From the NCBI GenBank assembly GCA_018267725.1, contig JAFDXY010000009.1:455000-518999 (forward strand): DNA of 64,000 nt. The letters are read 5' to 3'. The notes under the pieces are model-generated. The model did no database searches. It was not told the DNA's origin and was given only the letters and a program-made list of their open reading frames with translations. The DNA comes from Bacteroidota bacterium. GTDB taxonomy: Bacteria; Bacteroidota; Bacteroidia; Chitinophagales; Chitinophagaceae. Positions 1 to 8,467 of this stretch are shown piece by piece; the first letter of the stretch is position 1; each line of letters starts with the position of its first letter. The translations under genes were made by a program, and so were the position numbers.

Positions 1-490
1 CTTCAACTACAACTTCTTTATAACCGCCTACTGTTCCTTCGCTTTCACTTACAACAGCTGTTTTCCAACCTTTTTTAGAACAGTAACGCAAATACATTCC
101 TAATAAATCTCCTGCAAATAAACTTGCTTCATCTCCACCGGTTCCGGCACGTATTTCAAGAATAGCATTTTTATCGTCTTGCGGATCTTTAGGTATTAAC
201 AATTTTGTTAATATTTTTTCTAAAGTTTCTTTTTTTATTTCTAATTCTGGCAATTCCATTTTTGCCAATTCTCTCATATCCTCATCATTACTATTTAAAC
301 TTTCTTTAGCAAAATCATAATCGGCTGCAACTCTTTTATATTCTTCAAAAGGTTGTACAATTTTTTCTAAAGAGCGATACTCTTTACTAAGCCTACCAAA
401 TTCTTTTTGGTTATTAATAATTTCAGGATTGGTTAAGGCAACACCAATTTGTTCAAATCTTGCTTTTATAGCTTCCAACTTATCAATCAT
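1..490 (-). CDS. prfA: Peptide chain release factor 1, N-terminal part (cut by window edge)
   Basis: Translating the minus strand from the ATG at 488-490 gives a protein starting MIDKLEAIKARFEQIG, typical of RF1, which releases finished polypeptides at UAA/UAG codons. The helical N-terminal domain is followed by the family signature RAGTGGDEASLFAGDLLGMY, which opens the core domain. The reading frame runs off the left edge, so the PxT anticodon-like motif and the GGQ catalytic loop are not visible. The assignment to RF1 rather than RF2 rests on the N-terminal sequence and the absence of the RF2 programmed frameshift region. A predicted hairpin terminator lies upstream, separating it from the membrane-protein gene in the same direction. 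Confidence 0.93.
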   Translation of the reverse strand, partial: MIDKLEAIKARFEQIGVALTNPEIINNQKEFGRLSKEYRSLEKIVQPFEEYKRVAADYDFAKESLNSNDEDMRELAKMELPELEIKKETLEKILTKLLIPKDPQDDKNAILEIRAGTGGDEASLFAGDLLGMYLRYCSKKGWKTAVVSESEGTVGGYKEVVVE

Positions 491-555
491 AACACATTTT
501 TCAAGTTGGCAAAAGTAACTGATAGCAGCAATAAAAATACATTCTACTATATAGT

Positions 556-588
556 ACAAAAAACAAAACCATCTTTTCAGATGGTTTT
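556..588 (-). terminator. Rho-independent terminator
   Basis: On the minus strand a 10-bp perfect stem (AAAACCATCT/AGATGGTTTT, loop GAAA) is followed by a T-rich tract. It sits just after the stop of the membrane-protein gene at 610 and before prfA, so it should end that transcript. Confidence 0.7.
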
Positions 589-609
589 ATATAAATTATA
601 AAGAGAAAA

Positions 610-1029
610 TTATACTGCTTTTGGTTTTTTTCTGCCTAACCACCAACCAAGAAAAATACCTAAAATTGCACCGTACACAGCATTTACGCCAATATCTACC
701 AACATTAATTTTCTGCCAAATAAATTATATTGGGCATACATAAACGAATCAAAACAAAGTTGTGTTAGCACTGCTATAATTGCTCCGGCAAGCCAACCTT
801 TTGCAACAGAATTAATATTAGCTGCCACAAATACATACGCCATTAATAACGCATACGCAAAAGAGCCAATGGCTAAAAATAGCATATCGGGGTTGCCTTT
901 TTCCATGCCTGCATAATGCATCATGTGTTGGTTGTAGTAGCTCATTAGCAATACACCCATTATAAGCCAGCCCAATAAAAAATTTACTACGCCGGTAAGT
1001 AAGCCGGCAATGATGGTTTTTGTGTTCAT
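610..1029 (-). CDS. Small four-TM membrane protein of unknown function
   Basis: This 139-residue protein has about four hydrophobic segments (roughly residues 7-30, 49-70, 77-98 and 110-132) and a basic C-terminus (GRKKPKAV), which suggests an inner-membrane protein with a cytoplasmic tail. The segments are rich in Gly and Ala with conserved-looking GWL and GWW patches, as in small DUF1761-type membrane proteins, but I do not recognise the family with certainty. It is monocistronic: a hairpin terminator follows it and the divergent deacylase gene begins at 1197. No catalytic motif is visible. Confidence 0.7.
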   Translation of the reverse strand: MNTKTIIAGLLTGVVNFLLGWLIMGVLLMSYYNQHMMHYAGMEKGNPDMLFLAIGSFAYALLMAYVFVAANINSVAKGWLAGAIIAVLTQLCFDSFMYAQYNLFGRKLMLVDIGVNAVYGAILGIFLGWWLGRKKPKAV

Positions 1030-1196
1030 AATTTTTTTGTTTTAGGGTACGAAAAAAATAACAGAGAAAAATAAAAAACATTTTTGGTAAATGCAAGTAC
1101 ACAGCCTTAATGATATTCACAGAATTAGAAATAATGCTTACTTTCAAACTTCAACGCCATTATAATAATTGCTTTGTAAGCTCATAATTTTTTACA

Positions 1197-2771
1197 ATGA
1201 AAAATATTATTCTATCATCTTTCTTCTATCTCCTATCTTCTGTTTTACATGCACAACAAGCAGATATTTTAATTAAAAACGGAAAAATTTTAAACGGCAG
1301 CGGTAACAGTTGGTTTTATGGAGATATTGCCATTAAAGGAGAAAAAATTATTGCCATTGGGCATTTGAATAATTATACTTCTTCCAAAACTATTGATGCT
1401 ACGGGTTTAATAGTTGCTCCGGGTTTTATTGATGTACACACACATATTGAAGGCGATGAAAAGAAAAATCCAACGGCAGATAATTTTATTTACGATGGTG
1501 TTACAACCGTTATTACAGGCAATTGTGGCTCATCAGAAGTTGATTTAAAAAAATATTTTTCTTTTATTGATAGTCTTCATCTTTCTATAAACGTTGCTTC
1601 TTTAATTGGCCATAACGATGTTAGAAAAGCCGTAATGGGCAGAGCTATGAGAGACCCCAATGAAAATGAAATGAAAAAAATGGAAGCCTTAGTAGAGCAA
1701 GCCATGAAAGATGGTGCAGTAGGCTTTAGTACGGGTTTAATCTATATTCCCGGTACATACAGCAAAACCGATGAAGTAATTAATTTGGCAAAAGCTGCTG
1801 CAAAATATCATGGCGTTTATGCAAGCCACATGCGAGATGAAGGCGACAGCGTTACACAAGCTATTGATGAAGCTATTAATATAGGAAGGCAAGCACGTAT
1901 GCCTGTTGAAATTTCTCATTTTAAATTAAGTGGCCAACAAAATTGGGGAAGAAGTAAAGAAACAATTCCTATGATTATTAAAGCAAGAGAAGAAGGATTA
2001 GATGTTACTATTGATCAATATCCTTACACCGCAAGTTCAACATCATTAAGTACACTTTTACCCGATTGGATTTTAGCAGACTCACAAGATTCTATTGTTG
2101 CACGTTTAAACAGAAAAGAAGTACAAAAAGAAGTTACTACTTATTTGCTGGCAAAATTGAAAAAAAGAAAACTAAAACATTTTAGCTATCCGGTAGTTGC
2201 TTATTTTAAATACGATACAACATTAAACGGAAAAAGTATTGAAGAAGTAAATACAATGAAAGGGAGAAAACACAATGCCAAAGAAGAAATTATTACCATA
2301 ATGGAAATGATGAAACAAGGCGGTGCAAGCATGGTTTTTCATGGCATGAGTGAAGAAGATATAAAAAACATTATGCAATATCCTTATAATATGTTTGCTT
2401 GCGATGCAAGCATTAGAGTTTATGGAGAAGGCAATCCACACCCACGCGGATACGGCACCAATGCACGTGTATTAAGCAAATATGTAAGAGACGAAAAAGT
2501 AATTTCATTAGAAGAAGCCATTAGAAGAATGACCAGTTTACCGGCACAAAAATTTCAGTTAAAAGATAGAGGTTTATTACAACAAGGTTTTGCTGCCGAT
2601 ATTGTTATTTTTAATGCAGCCGAAGTAAAAGATAATGCTACTTACCAAAAACCACATCAATATTCAACAGGTTTTAAATATGTAATTGTAAACGGAAAAA
2701 TTACAATTGATGAAAGCAAACACAACGGAACAAGAAATGGAAAAGTATTAAGATTAACAGATTATCAATAA
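1197..2771 (+). CDS. N-acyl-D-amino-acid deacylase (D-aminoacylase), secreted amidohydrolase
   Basis: This 524-residue protein belongs to the amidohydrolase superfamily and should release D-amino acids from N-acyl-D-amino acids or related D-peptides. An N-terminal signal peptide (MKNIILSSFFYLL, ending near HAQQ) is followed by the metal motif GFIDVHTHIEGD at about residue 76. Next come the D-aminoacylase signature GVTTVITGNCGSS with its metal-binding Cys, then SHMRDEGD, VEISHFKLSG and the catalytic-Asp region ACDASIRV. The length is normal for the family. It opens a run of four co-directional hydrolase genes. The signal-peptide codons are built from period-7 repeats (1210-1244). Dihydroorotase-like or hydantoinase-like substrates are possible but less likely given GNCGSS. 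Confidence 0.88.
   Translation: MKNIILSSFFYLLSSVLHAQQADILIKNGKILNGSGNSWFYGDIAIKGEKIIAIGHLNNYTSSKTIDATGLIVAPGFIDVHTHIEGDEKKNPTADNFIYDGVTTVITGNCGSSEVDLKKYFSFIDSLHLSINVASLIGHNDVRKAVMGRAMRDPNENEMKKMEALVEQAMKDGAVGFSTGLIYIPGTYSKTDEVINLAKAAAKYHGVYASHMRDEGDSVTQAIDEAINIGRQARMPVEISHFKLSGQQNWGRSKETIPMIIKAREEGLDVTIDQYPYTASSTSLSTLLPDWILADSQDSIVARLNRKEVQKEVTTYLLAKLKKRKLKHFSYPVVAYFKYDTTLNGKSIEEVNTMKGRKHNAKEEIITIMEMMKQGGASMVFHGMSEEDIKNIMQYPYNMFACDASIRVYGEGNPHPRGYGTNARVLSKYVRDEKVISLEEAIRRMTSLPAQKFQLKDRGLLQQGFAADIVIFNAAEVKDNATYQKPHQYSTGFKYVIVNGKITIDESKHNGTRNGKVLRLTDYQ
1210..1244 (+). repeat. Heptanucleotide repeat array inside signal-peptide codons
   Basis: Five consecutive 7-nt units (TTCTATC, ATCTTTC, TTCTATC, TCCTATC, TTCTGTT) encode the hydrophobic core of the deacylase signal peptide. 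Related units encode the signal peptides of the next two genes. Confidence 0.55.
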
Positions 2772-2782
2772 ATAAAAAATAT

Positions 2783-2829
2783 CGTCATTCTGAACTTGCC
2801 TGCCTACGGCAGACGAAGTGAAGAATCTG
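2783..2829. repeat. REP-like intergenic repeat, half element
   Basis: The sequence starts CGTCATTCTGAACTTG, carries a short insert resembling GCCTGCCTACGGCAG, and ends GAAGTGAAGAATCTG. It shares the CATTCTGA...GAAGAATCT frame with the repeat at 13355-13380. It lies between two hydrolase genes and has no coding potential. Confidence 0.6.
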
Positions 2830-2886
2830 ATTAATAAAATAACAGATATTTCACCTCATTCAACATAAAGGCATAAATCAAACATT

Positions 2887-4401
2887 ATGAAAAAAACAAT
2901 ACTAACTTCTATCTTCTTCCTTCTAACTTCTTTTTTAATTGCACAAAGCACTCCAACATTTGTAAAAGATAGTTTAGATAATTATGTAACCAATGCTTTA
3001 CAACAATGGCAAATACCCGGTGCAGCAGTTTGTATTATTAAAGATGGGAAAATAGTAACAATGAAAGGTTATGGCGTAAGAGAATTAGGCGGCAACGATA
3101 AAGTAGATGAAAATACTTTGTTTATGATTGGCTCTAACACCAAAGCCTTTACAGCAACGCTTTTAGCAACATTGGCAGCAGAAAAAAAATTATCGTTAGA
3201 TGATAAAGCCATTAAATGGTTGCCCGAATTTAAAATGAAAGATGAATGGGTTACTAAAGAAGTTACAGTTAGAGATTTATTATGCCATCGTTTAGGAATG
3301 ATGACTTTTCAAGGAGATTTTATGTTCTTCGATACCAAACTTTCTTCATCAGATATTCTACAAAAATTTTCACGCTTAACACCCGTATATAGTTTTCGTT
3401 CAACTTGGGGTTATACCAACACTGCATTTCTTGCAGGCGGTTTAATTGCAGGCAATGCAGCAAACTCAACTTGGCAAGATTTAATAAGAACAAAAATTTT
3501 TCAGCCATTAGGTATGAATAGAAGTTTAGCATTATCTGCCGAAATAGTACATGCAACCAATAAAGCAACTGCACATACTATGCAAGGCACTACACTTATA
3601 AAAACACCTTACGGTGCATTAGATAATATTGCACCCGCAGGTTCAATAAGTTCTTCTGTAAATGATTTAAGCAAATGGGTAACCATGTTGTTAAACAATG
3701 GCAAGTATGATGGTAAACAAATTATTCCGTTCAGTGCTATTCAACAAACAAGATTTCCAAATTCAATAATAGGTAACGGAAATGTTTTATTTAATTCAGG
3801 GCATTTTATGTTATACGGGTTAGGTTGGATGTTGGAAGAATATGGTGGGAAAAAAATTGTATCGCATACAGGTGGTGTAAACGGTTTTGTTACAAGCGTT
3901 ACTTTAATTCCGGAAGATAATTTAGGCATTATTGTTTTAACCAATACCGATGCTAATAATTTTTATGAAGCATTAAAGTGGGAAATTATGGATGCGTATT
4001 TTAATTATCCTTATCGTAATTATAGTAAAATTTATTTTAATGCGTTTGAAAAAGAATTACAAGCAGAACAAAATTCAATTCAGAAAAAAAGAGATACTGT
4101 TGCTATGCATTTACCTGTTGCATTAGCTTTAGAAAAATTTACAGGCGAGTATGAAAATGACCCTTACGGCACCTTAAAAATTGTAAAAGAAGGAGATCGT
4201 TTAAAAGTTTTATTTCAACATCATACAATGACTGGTAAGCTGGAAGCCTTATCTGGCAATCGTTTCCTTTGTACTTATAGCAATCCTATTTGGGGCGTTA
4301 TGGAAATTCCTTTTACAATAGAAAATAATCAAGTACAATCTGTAACCATAAAAGTGGCAGGCTCTGTAGATTATATGCCTTACGAGTTTAAAAAGAAATA
4401 A
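2887..4401 (+). CDS. Secreted serine hydrolase, beta-lactamase class C / DD-peptidase family with C-terminal DUF3471-like domain
   Basis: This 504-residue protein begins with a signal peptide (MKKTILTSIFFLL...LIAQS). The serine-hydrolase fold (Pfam Beta-lactamase, MEROPS S12) shows the nucleophile motif SNTK in MIGSNTKAFTATL, the second motif Tyr-Thr-Asn in WGYTNTAFLAGG, and the third motif HTG in VSHTGGVNGF. A C-terminal beta-rich domain (about residues 405-504, FTGEYENDPYGTLKI) matches the DUF3471 type often attached to these enzymes. The probable substrate is a D-amino-acid-containing peptide, such as a peptidoglycan stem, rather than a beta-lactam antibiotic. It sits 8 nt ahead of the dipeptidase gene, which suggests cotranscription. 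The exact specificity cannot be read from the sequence. Confidence 0.88.
   Translation: MKKTILTSIFFLLTSFLIAQSTPTFVKDSLDNYVTNALQQWQIPGAAVCIIKDGKIVTMKGYGVRELGGNDKVDENTLFMIGSNTKAFTATLLATLAAEKKLSLDDKAIKWLPEFKMKDEWVTKEVTVRDLLCHRLGMMTFQGDFMFFDTKLSSSDILQKFSRLTPVYSFRSTWGYTNTAFLAGGLIAGNAANSTWQDLIRTKIFQPLGMNRSLALSAEIVHATNKATAHTMQGTTLIKTPYGALDNIAPAGSISSSVNDLSKWVTMLLNNGKYDGKQIIPFSAIQQTRFPNSIIGNGNVLFNSGHFMLYGLGWMLEEYGGKKIVSHTGGVNGFVTSVTLIPEDNLGIIVLTNTDANNFYEALKWEIMDAYFNYPYRNYSKIYFNAFEKELQAEQNSIQKKRDTVAMHLPVALALEKFTGEYENDPYGTLKIVKEGDRLKVLFQHHTMTGKLEALSGNRFLCTYSNPIWGVMEIPFTIENNQVQSVTIKVAGSVDYMPYEFKKK
2904..2938 (+). repeat. Heptanucleotide repeat array inside signal-peptide codons
   Basis: The units AACTTCT, ATCTTCT, TCCTTCT, AACTTCT and TTTTTAA run in perfect 7-nt phase and encode the h-region of the serine hydrolase signal peptide. 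The array at 4427-4461 is a near copy of the same length. Confidence 0.55.
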
Positions 4402-4409
4402 TATATATT

Positions 4410-5591
4410 ATGAAAAAAATTATTCTAACTTCTATCTCCTATCTTCTTGTTTCTTTTTTAATTGCACAAAATTTTCAACGCATACATAACAAAGCAATTT
4501 TAGTAGATACACATAATGATATTTTAGAGCAATGTATTGGCAAACATTTAAGTATTGATGATGATTTAAAAGGAAAAACACAAACCGATTTAATGCGTTT
4601 AAAACAAGGCGGTGTTAGTGTTCAACTATTTTCTGTATGGTGTGATGGGCACGAAAAAAAACCATATCAATTAGCAAATATTGAAATGGATACATTAGAT
4701 GCCGTTATAAGTAGAAACTTAAACAGCATTGTAAAAGTTGCTAATTATAAAGCATTATTAAAAGCAGTTAAACAACATAAAATTGCTGCAATGTTTGGTG
4801 TAGAAGGCGGCCACATGATAGAAGATGATTTAACCAAATTAGAAACATTGTATAAAAGAGGTGCAAGATATCTTACACTTACATGGAACAACTCTACAAG
4901 CTGGGCTACCAGTGCATTTGAAGAAACACACGATAGTATTTTAAAAGCAAAAAATCAACCCAAAGGCTTAAATGATTTTGGAAAACAAGTTGTAAAAAAA
5001 ATGAACGAATTAGGAATGTTGGTAGATATTTCTCATGTAGGCGAACAAACTTTTTGGGATGTTATTAATACAACCACTAAACCTGTAATTGCATCGCATA
5101 GTAGTGTGTATGCAATTTGCCCGGTATCAAGAAATTTAAAAGACGATCAAATAAAAGCAGTTGCAAAAAACGGTGGTGTTATTCAAGTAAATTTTTATTC
5201 TGGTTTTTTAGATAGCAGTTTTGAAAAACGCAGCAAATTGTTTGAAGCAAAACATAAAGTAGAAAAAGATTCATTAAGAAAAATAAATCCTGAGCCTTAT
5301 TTCTTTCAAGAATATTTATTTAAAAAATATCCTGATGAAGTTAAAAGCCTTCGCCCACCTTTATCTTTATTAATTGAACATATAGATTATATTGTAAAAT
5401 TAGTTGGTATAGATTATGTAGGTTTAGGTTCAGATTTTGATGGCATTAGTTCATCGCCACAACAATTAGATGATGTTACTTCTTATCCGTTAATTACAAA
5501 AGCCCTATTAGACAAGGGTTACAGCAAAAAAGATGTTTACAAAATTTTAGGCGGAAATTTTTTAAGAGTATTCAAAGCAAATGAGCAGTAG
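4410..5591 (+). CDS. Membrane (renal-type) dipeptidase, peptidase family M19
   Basis: This 393-residue zinc dipeptidase has the complete M19 metal set: HxD in LVDTHNDILEQ (about residue 33), Glu in FGVEGGHM, His in VDISHVGEQ, His in IASHSSVYA and Asp in GLGSDFDGI. Family members cleave dipeptides, including ones with a C-terminal D-residue. A signal peptide (MKKIILTSISYLL...LIAQN) places it in the periplasm or outside the cell. It follows the serine hydrolase by 8 nt, so the two are probably cotranslated in one operon and act in sequence on D-amino-acid peptides. Its signal peptide is nearly identical at DNA level to that of the preceding gene, which suggests local duplication of the export signal. 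Confidence 0.93.
   Translation: MKKIILTSISYLLVSFLIAQNFQRIHNKAILVDTHNDILEQCIGKHLSIDDDLKGKTQTDLMRLKQGGVSVQLFSVWCDGHEKKPYQLANIEMDTLDAVISRNLNSIVKVANYKALLKAVKQHKIAAMFGVEGGHMIEDDLTKLETLYKRGARYLTLTWNNSTSWATSAFEETHDSILKAKNQPKGLNDFGKQVVKKMNELGMLVDISHVGEQTFWDVINTTTKPVIASHSSVYAICPVSRNLKDDQIKAVAKNGGVIQVNFYSGFLDSSFEKRSKLFEAKHKVEKDSLRKINPEPYFFQEYLFKKYPDEVKSLRPPLSLLIEHIDYIVKLVGIDYVGLGSDFDGISSSPQQLDDVTSYPLITKALLDKGYSKKDVYKILGGNFLRVFKANEQ
4427..4461 (+). repeat. Heptanucleotide repeat array inside signal-peptide codons
   Basis: The units AACTTCT, ATCTCCT, ATCTTCT, TGTTTCT and TTTTTAA are in 7-nt phase. The array starts and ends with the same units as the one at 2904-2938 and is followed by the same ATTGCACAAA. 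Confidence 0.55.
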
Positions 5592-5656
5592 TATTAAACT
5601 GTAATAAGTATTTTTGAAAAATTTTTCACAAAGCTTTAAAGCTGTTTAATCACATC

Positions 5657-6748
5657 ATGCAAAAAATATTTTCAGCCAATAAAATTTTTACCGGAAATAA
5701 ATGGTTATACAATCATTCTATTATTACAGAAAATGAAATAATTATAGCTGTTGTACCAACCAACTCAATTAGCACATCTGCACATCAAAAAAATTTCACA
5801 TCTATTGTTCCTGCGTTTATTGATATACAGATATATGGTGGGCATGGAAAATTATTTTCTGTTTATCAAAACACAGATGCACTTTTTGAGTTAAATAAAT
5901 ATTGCAGTAATGGTGGTGCTTTACATTTTTGCCCAACAGTTGCAACAAACAGTATAGATGTATTTTTAAAATGTATTGATGCAGTAAAAGAATATTGGCA
6001 CAAAGGCGGCAAAGGCTGTATAGGCTTGCATTTGGAAGGTCCTTGGTTAAATAAAATTAAACGCGGAGCACATATTGAAAATTTTATTCATTCTCCAACA
6101 GTTGAAGAAGTAAAAGCATTATTAGAATATGGAAAAGATGTAATAAAAATTATAACCATAGCACCAGAAGTTTGCAGTACTGAAGTTGTAAAACTTATTC
6201 AATCATACAATATTGTTATATCTGCGGGGCATAGCAATGCAACTTATGCAGAAGCTACTAATGCTTTTAATAACGGTATTCCAACAGTTACCCATTTGTT
6301 TAATGCAATGAGTGCATTGCAACACAGAGAGCCCGGTTTGGTTGGTGCAGTGTTTAATCATTCAAATGTAAAAGCAAGTATTATTCCCGATGGATACCAT
6401 GTTGATTATGCAGCAATAACTATTGCAAAAAAAATAATGCAAGAAAGATTGTTTGTAATTACCGATGCCGTAACCGATACAACCGAAGGCCCTTACCCGC
6501 ATGAATTAAATGGAGATAAATATGTAAGCAGTGGTATATTAAGCGGTAGTGCTTTAACTATGACTAAAGCAGTAAAAAATTTAGTAGAACATTGCAATAT
6601 TGAATTAGATGAAGCTTTGCGTATGTGTAGCCTGTACCCCGCACAGGTTGTGGGTTTGAACAATAAGTTAGGGAAAATTGAAAACGGTTTTAAAGCTTGT
6701 TTAATTGCATTGAATGATGAGTTAACTAATGCAACTATTGTTTGCTAA
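5657..6748 (+). CDS. nagA: N-acetylglucosamine-6-phosphate deacetylase
   Basis: This 363-residue cytoplasmic amidohydrolase converts N-acetylglucosamine-6-phosphate to glucosamine-6-phosphate plus acetate. NagA motifs are present: LHLEGPWLN with the metal-binding Glu, ISAGHSNATYAEA and VTHLFNAMSALQHREPGLVG with metal and substrate His residues, and the catalytic Asp in VITDAVTDTT. There is no signal peptide, unlike the three upstream hydrolases, consistent with a cytosolic step after uptake. The gap to the dipeptidase gene is 65 nt and contains a TATTTTTG sequence near 5606 that could be a separate promoter. The C-terminus is slightly shorter than in proteobacterial NagA, but all active-site blocks are present. 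Confidence 0.92.
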   Translation: MQKIFSANKIFTGNKWLYNHSIITENEIIIAVVPTNSISTSAHQKNFTSIVPAFIDIQIYGGHGKLFSVYQNTDALFELNKYCSNGGALHFCPTVATNSIDVFLKCIDAVKEYWHKGGKGCIGLHLEGPWLNKIKRGAHIENFIHSPTVEEVKALLEYGKDVIKIITIAPEVCSTEVVKLIQSYNIVISAGHSNATYAEATNAFNNGIPTVTHLFNAMSALQHREPGLVGAVFNHSNVKASIIPDGYHVDYAAITIAKKIMQERLFVITDAVTDTTEGPYPHELNGDKYVSSGILSGSALTMTKAVKNLVEHCNIELDEALRMCSLYPAQVVGLNNKLGKIENGFKACLIALNDELTNATIVC

Positions 6749-6759
6749 ACAGCAATTAA

Positions 6760-8100
6760 TTAAGCTAATAATTTTTCAATGGCTTGATGAACTTTTTCAA
6801 AATTAAACGAAGCAATTACTTCATTCATCATCTGCTGAATTTTATCGTTGCATAAATTACCAATTGTTCCTTCGTGTGTATGATTTATTTGTGTAGAATA
6901 ATTAAACTTGCCTGCTTCAATTTCTAAACCAACTTTTTTATAAGCATCTCTAAAAGGCATTCCTTGTAAAACTAATTTATTTACTTCTTCTACACTAAAT
7001 GCATATTTATATTTTTCGTTATTCATAATATTTTCTTTTACAGAAATATTAGCCAACATTAAAGTTGCCATTTCAATACAACTGTTTAAAGTTTCAAATG
7101 CAGGAAACAAATGTTCTTTTAATAATTGCAAATCTCTATGATAACCACTTGGCAAATTAGTAGTCATAATAGTTATTTCATTAGGCAATGCTTTTATTCT
7201 GTTACAATGGCTTCTTATTAATTCAAAAACATCGGGGTTTTTTTTATGAGGCATAATGCTGCTGCCTGTTGTAAGTTCTGTAGGAAAAGAAACAAAATCA
7301 AAATTCTGATTTAAGTACAAACATATATCCATACTTAATTTTGCTAATGTATCTGCAACGTTTGCTAATGCTTGTGCCACAACTCTTTCAGCTTTACCAC
7401 GCCCCATTTGTGCATACACAACATTATAATTCAAATTTGCAAAACCCAATAATTCTGTAGTTAATGTTCTGTTTATTGGAAATGAAGAACCATAACCTGC
7501 TGCACTGCCTAAAGGATTTTTATTTACAATTTTATATGCAGCTTGTAAAGTTGTAACATCATCTACCAAACTTTCTGCATACGCACCAAACCATAAACCA
7601 AATGATGATGGCATGGCTAATTGCAAATGCGTATACCCCGGTAATAAATTGTTTTTATATTTTTCACTTTGATTAATAAGTAATTGAAAAAAAGGTTGAA
7701 TATTATTTACTAATTTTTCTAATTCGTTTCTTAAAAATAATTTTATATCAACCAATACTTGATCATTACGGCTTCTTGCAGAGTGAATTTTTTTTCCGGT
7801 GTCTCCTAATTTTTCAGTTAATAAAAATTCTATTTGTGAATGAACATCTTCAACATTAGGATGAATGGTGAATGGTGAATGGTGAGTGGGTTGTGTAGTT
7901 TTATAAATCTCCTTTAGTTCTATTAATAAAGTATTTTTTTCTTCATTGGTTAGTAACCCAATGGTAGCAAGCATTGTAGCGTGTGCTATGTTTCCCAACA
8001 CATCAAAAGGAGCAAGTAGCAAATCCATTTCACGGTCTTTACCAACCGTAAAATTTTCTACTGTTTTATTTACATCAATATCTTTTTGCCAAAGCTTCAT
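6760..8100 (-). CDS. argH: Argininosuccinate lyase
   Basis: This 446-residue protein catalyses the last step of arginine synthesis, argininosuccinate to arginine plus fumarate. The lyase-superfamily signature GSSIMPHKKNPD is present at about residue 280, as are HSARSRNDQV (about 105) and PGYTHLQLAMP (about 160). It is the distal gene of the minus-strand arginine operon, separated from the next gene upstream by 131 nt that holds a REP-like repeat. One oddity is a low-complexity stretch QPTHHSPFTIHPN at about residues 74-86, encoded by four heptanucleotide repeats just before the conserved VEDVHSQIE. The frame is intact, so the enzyme should be functional. Confidence 0.95.
   Translation of the reverse strand: MKLWQKDIDVNKTVENFTVGKDREMDLLLAPFDVLGNIAHATMLATIGLLTNEEKNTLLIELKEIYKTTQPTHHSPFTIHPNVEDVHSQIEFLLTEKLGDTGKKIHSARSRNDQVLVDIKLFLRNELEKLVNNIQPFFQLLINQSEKYKNNLLPGYTHLQLAMPSSFGLWFGAYAESLVDDVTTLQAAYKIVNKNPLGSAAGYGSSFPINRTLTTELLGFANLNYNVVYAQMGRGKAERVVAQALANVADTLAKLSMDICLYLNQNFDFVSFPTELTTGSSIMPHKKNPDVFELIRSHCNRIKALPNEITIMTTNLPSGYHRDLQLLKEHLFPAFETLNSCIEMATLMLANISVKENIMNNEKYKYAFSVEEVNKLVLQGMPFRDAYKKVGLEIEAGKFNYSTQINHTHEGTIGNLCNDKIQQMMNEVIASFNFEKVHQAIEKLLA
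7862..7889. repeat. In-frame heptanucleotide array in argH
   Basis: Four perfect-phase 7-nt units are present (TGAATGG three times, then TGAGTGG). The reverse complement is the ATTCACC/ACTCACC unit also found in the nadR-like gene at 39916-39943. The array encodes a surface-loop-like low-complexity insert in ArgH. Confidence 0.8.
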
Positions 8101-8148
8101 AATAAATATTTATCATGTTTAGTAAAGTAAGAAATTTCATTTATAAAA

Positions 8149-8175
8149 AGATTTCTCACTGCGTTCGAAATGACG
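8149..8175. repeat. REP-like intergenic repeat, half element
   Basis: The 27 nt beginning AGATTTCTCACTGCG and ending TCGAAATGACG match the right arm of the element at 13391-13417 with a few changes. It lies between argH and the small membrane-protein gene. Confidence 0.65.
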
Positions 8176-8231
8176 TTATATATTTTTTTAAATCATTAAA
8201 TAAACTTATCTATTTTATTATAGATTCCCAA

Positions 8232-8465
8232 TTAACTTTTTTTCTTAAAAAAATTCAACAGCTCATTACTAATAATAAGCTTATCGCCTGATTGCATTTT
8301 TATTTTTTTAACTGTTGGTGAAATAAATGCAGTAACTATTGCAACTGTTATAAATACCCATTCGGTTTTCTCTACCTTAAAAAAATATAGCGTTTCAATT
8401 ATAGCAATATAAATTGCTATGTATATTAAAACTGTAAACAAAAAAGCTTTAACTGTTTTAGACAT
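8232..8465 (-). CDS. Small membrane protein in the arginine operon, unknown function
   Basis: This 77-residue protein has two predicted transmembrane helices (about residues 7-28 and 34-51) followed by a short charged cytoplasmic tail ending FFKKKS. I recognise no family. It starts 2 nt downstream of the argE-like stop, so it is almost certainly translated from the arginine operon message. Gene spacing is the main argument that it is real. Its role in arginine metabolism, if any, is unknown. Confidence 0.6.
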   Translation of the reverse strand: MSKTVKAFLFTVLIYIAIYIAIIETLYFFKVEKTEWVFITVAIVTAFISPTVKKIKMQSGDKLIISNELLNFFKKKS

Positions 8466-8467
8466 AA

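Noticed and set aside
818..1147. 109-codon open frame antisense to the membrane-protein gene
   Set aside because: Overlaps a better-supported gene on the same strand in another frame and has no recognisable protein features.
2783..2829. CRISPR-like or attachment site reading of the CATTCTGA repeats
   Set aside because: Copies are single, dispersed and palindromic, with no regular spacers or cas genes nearby.
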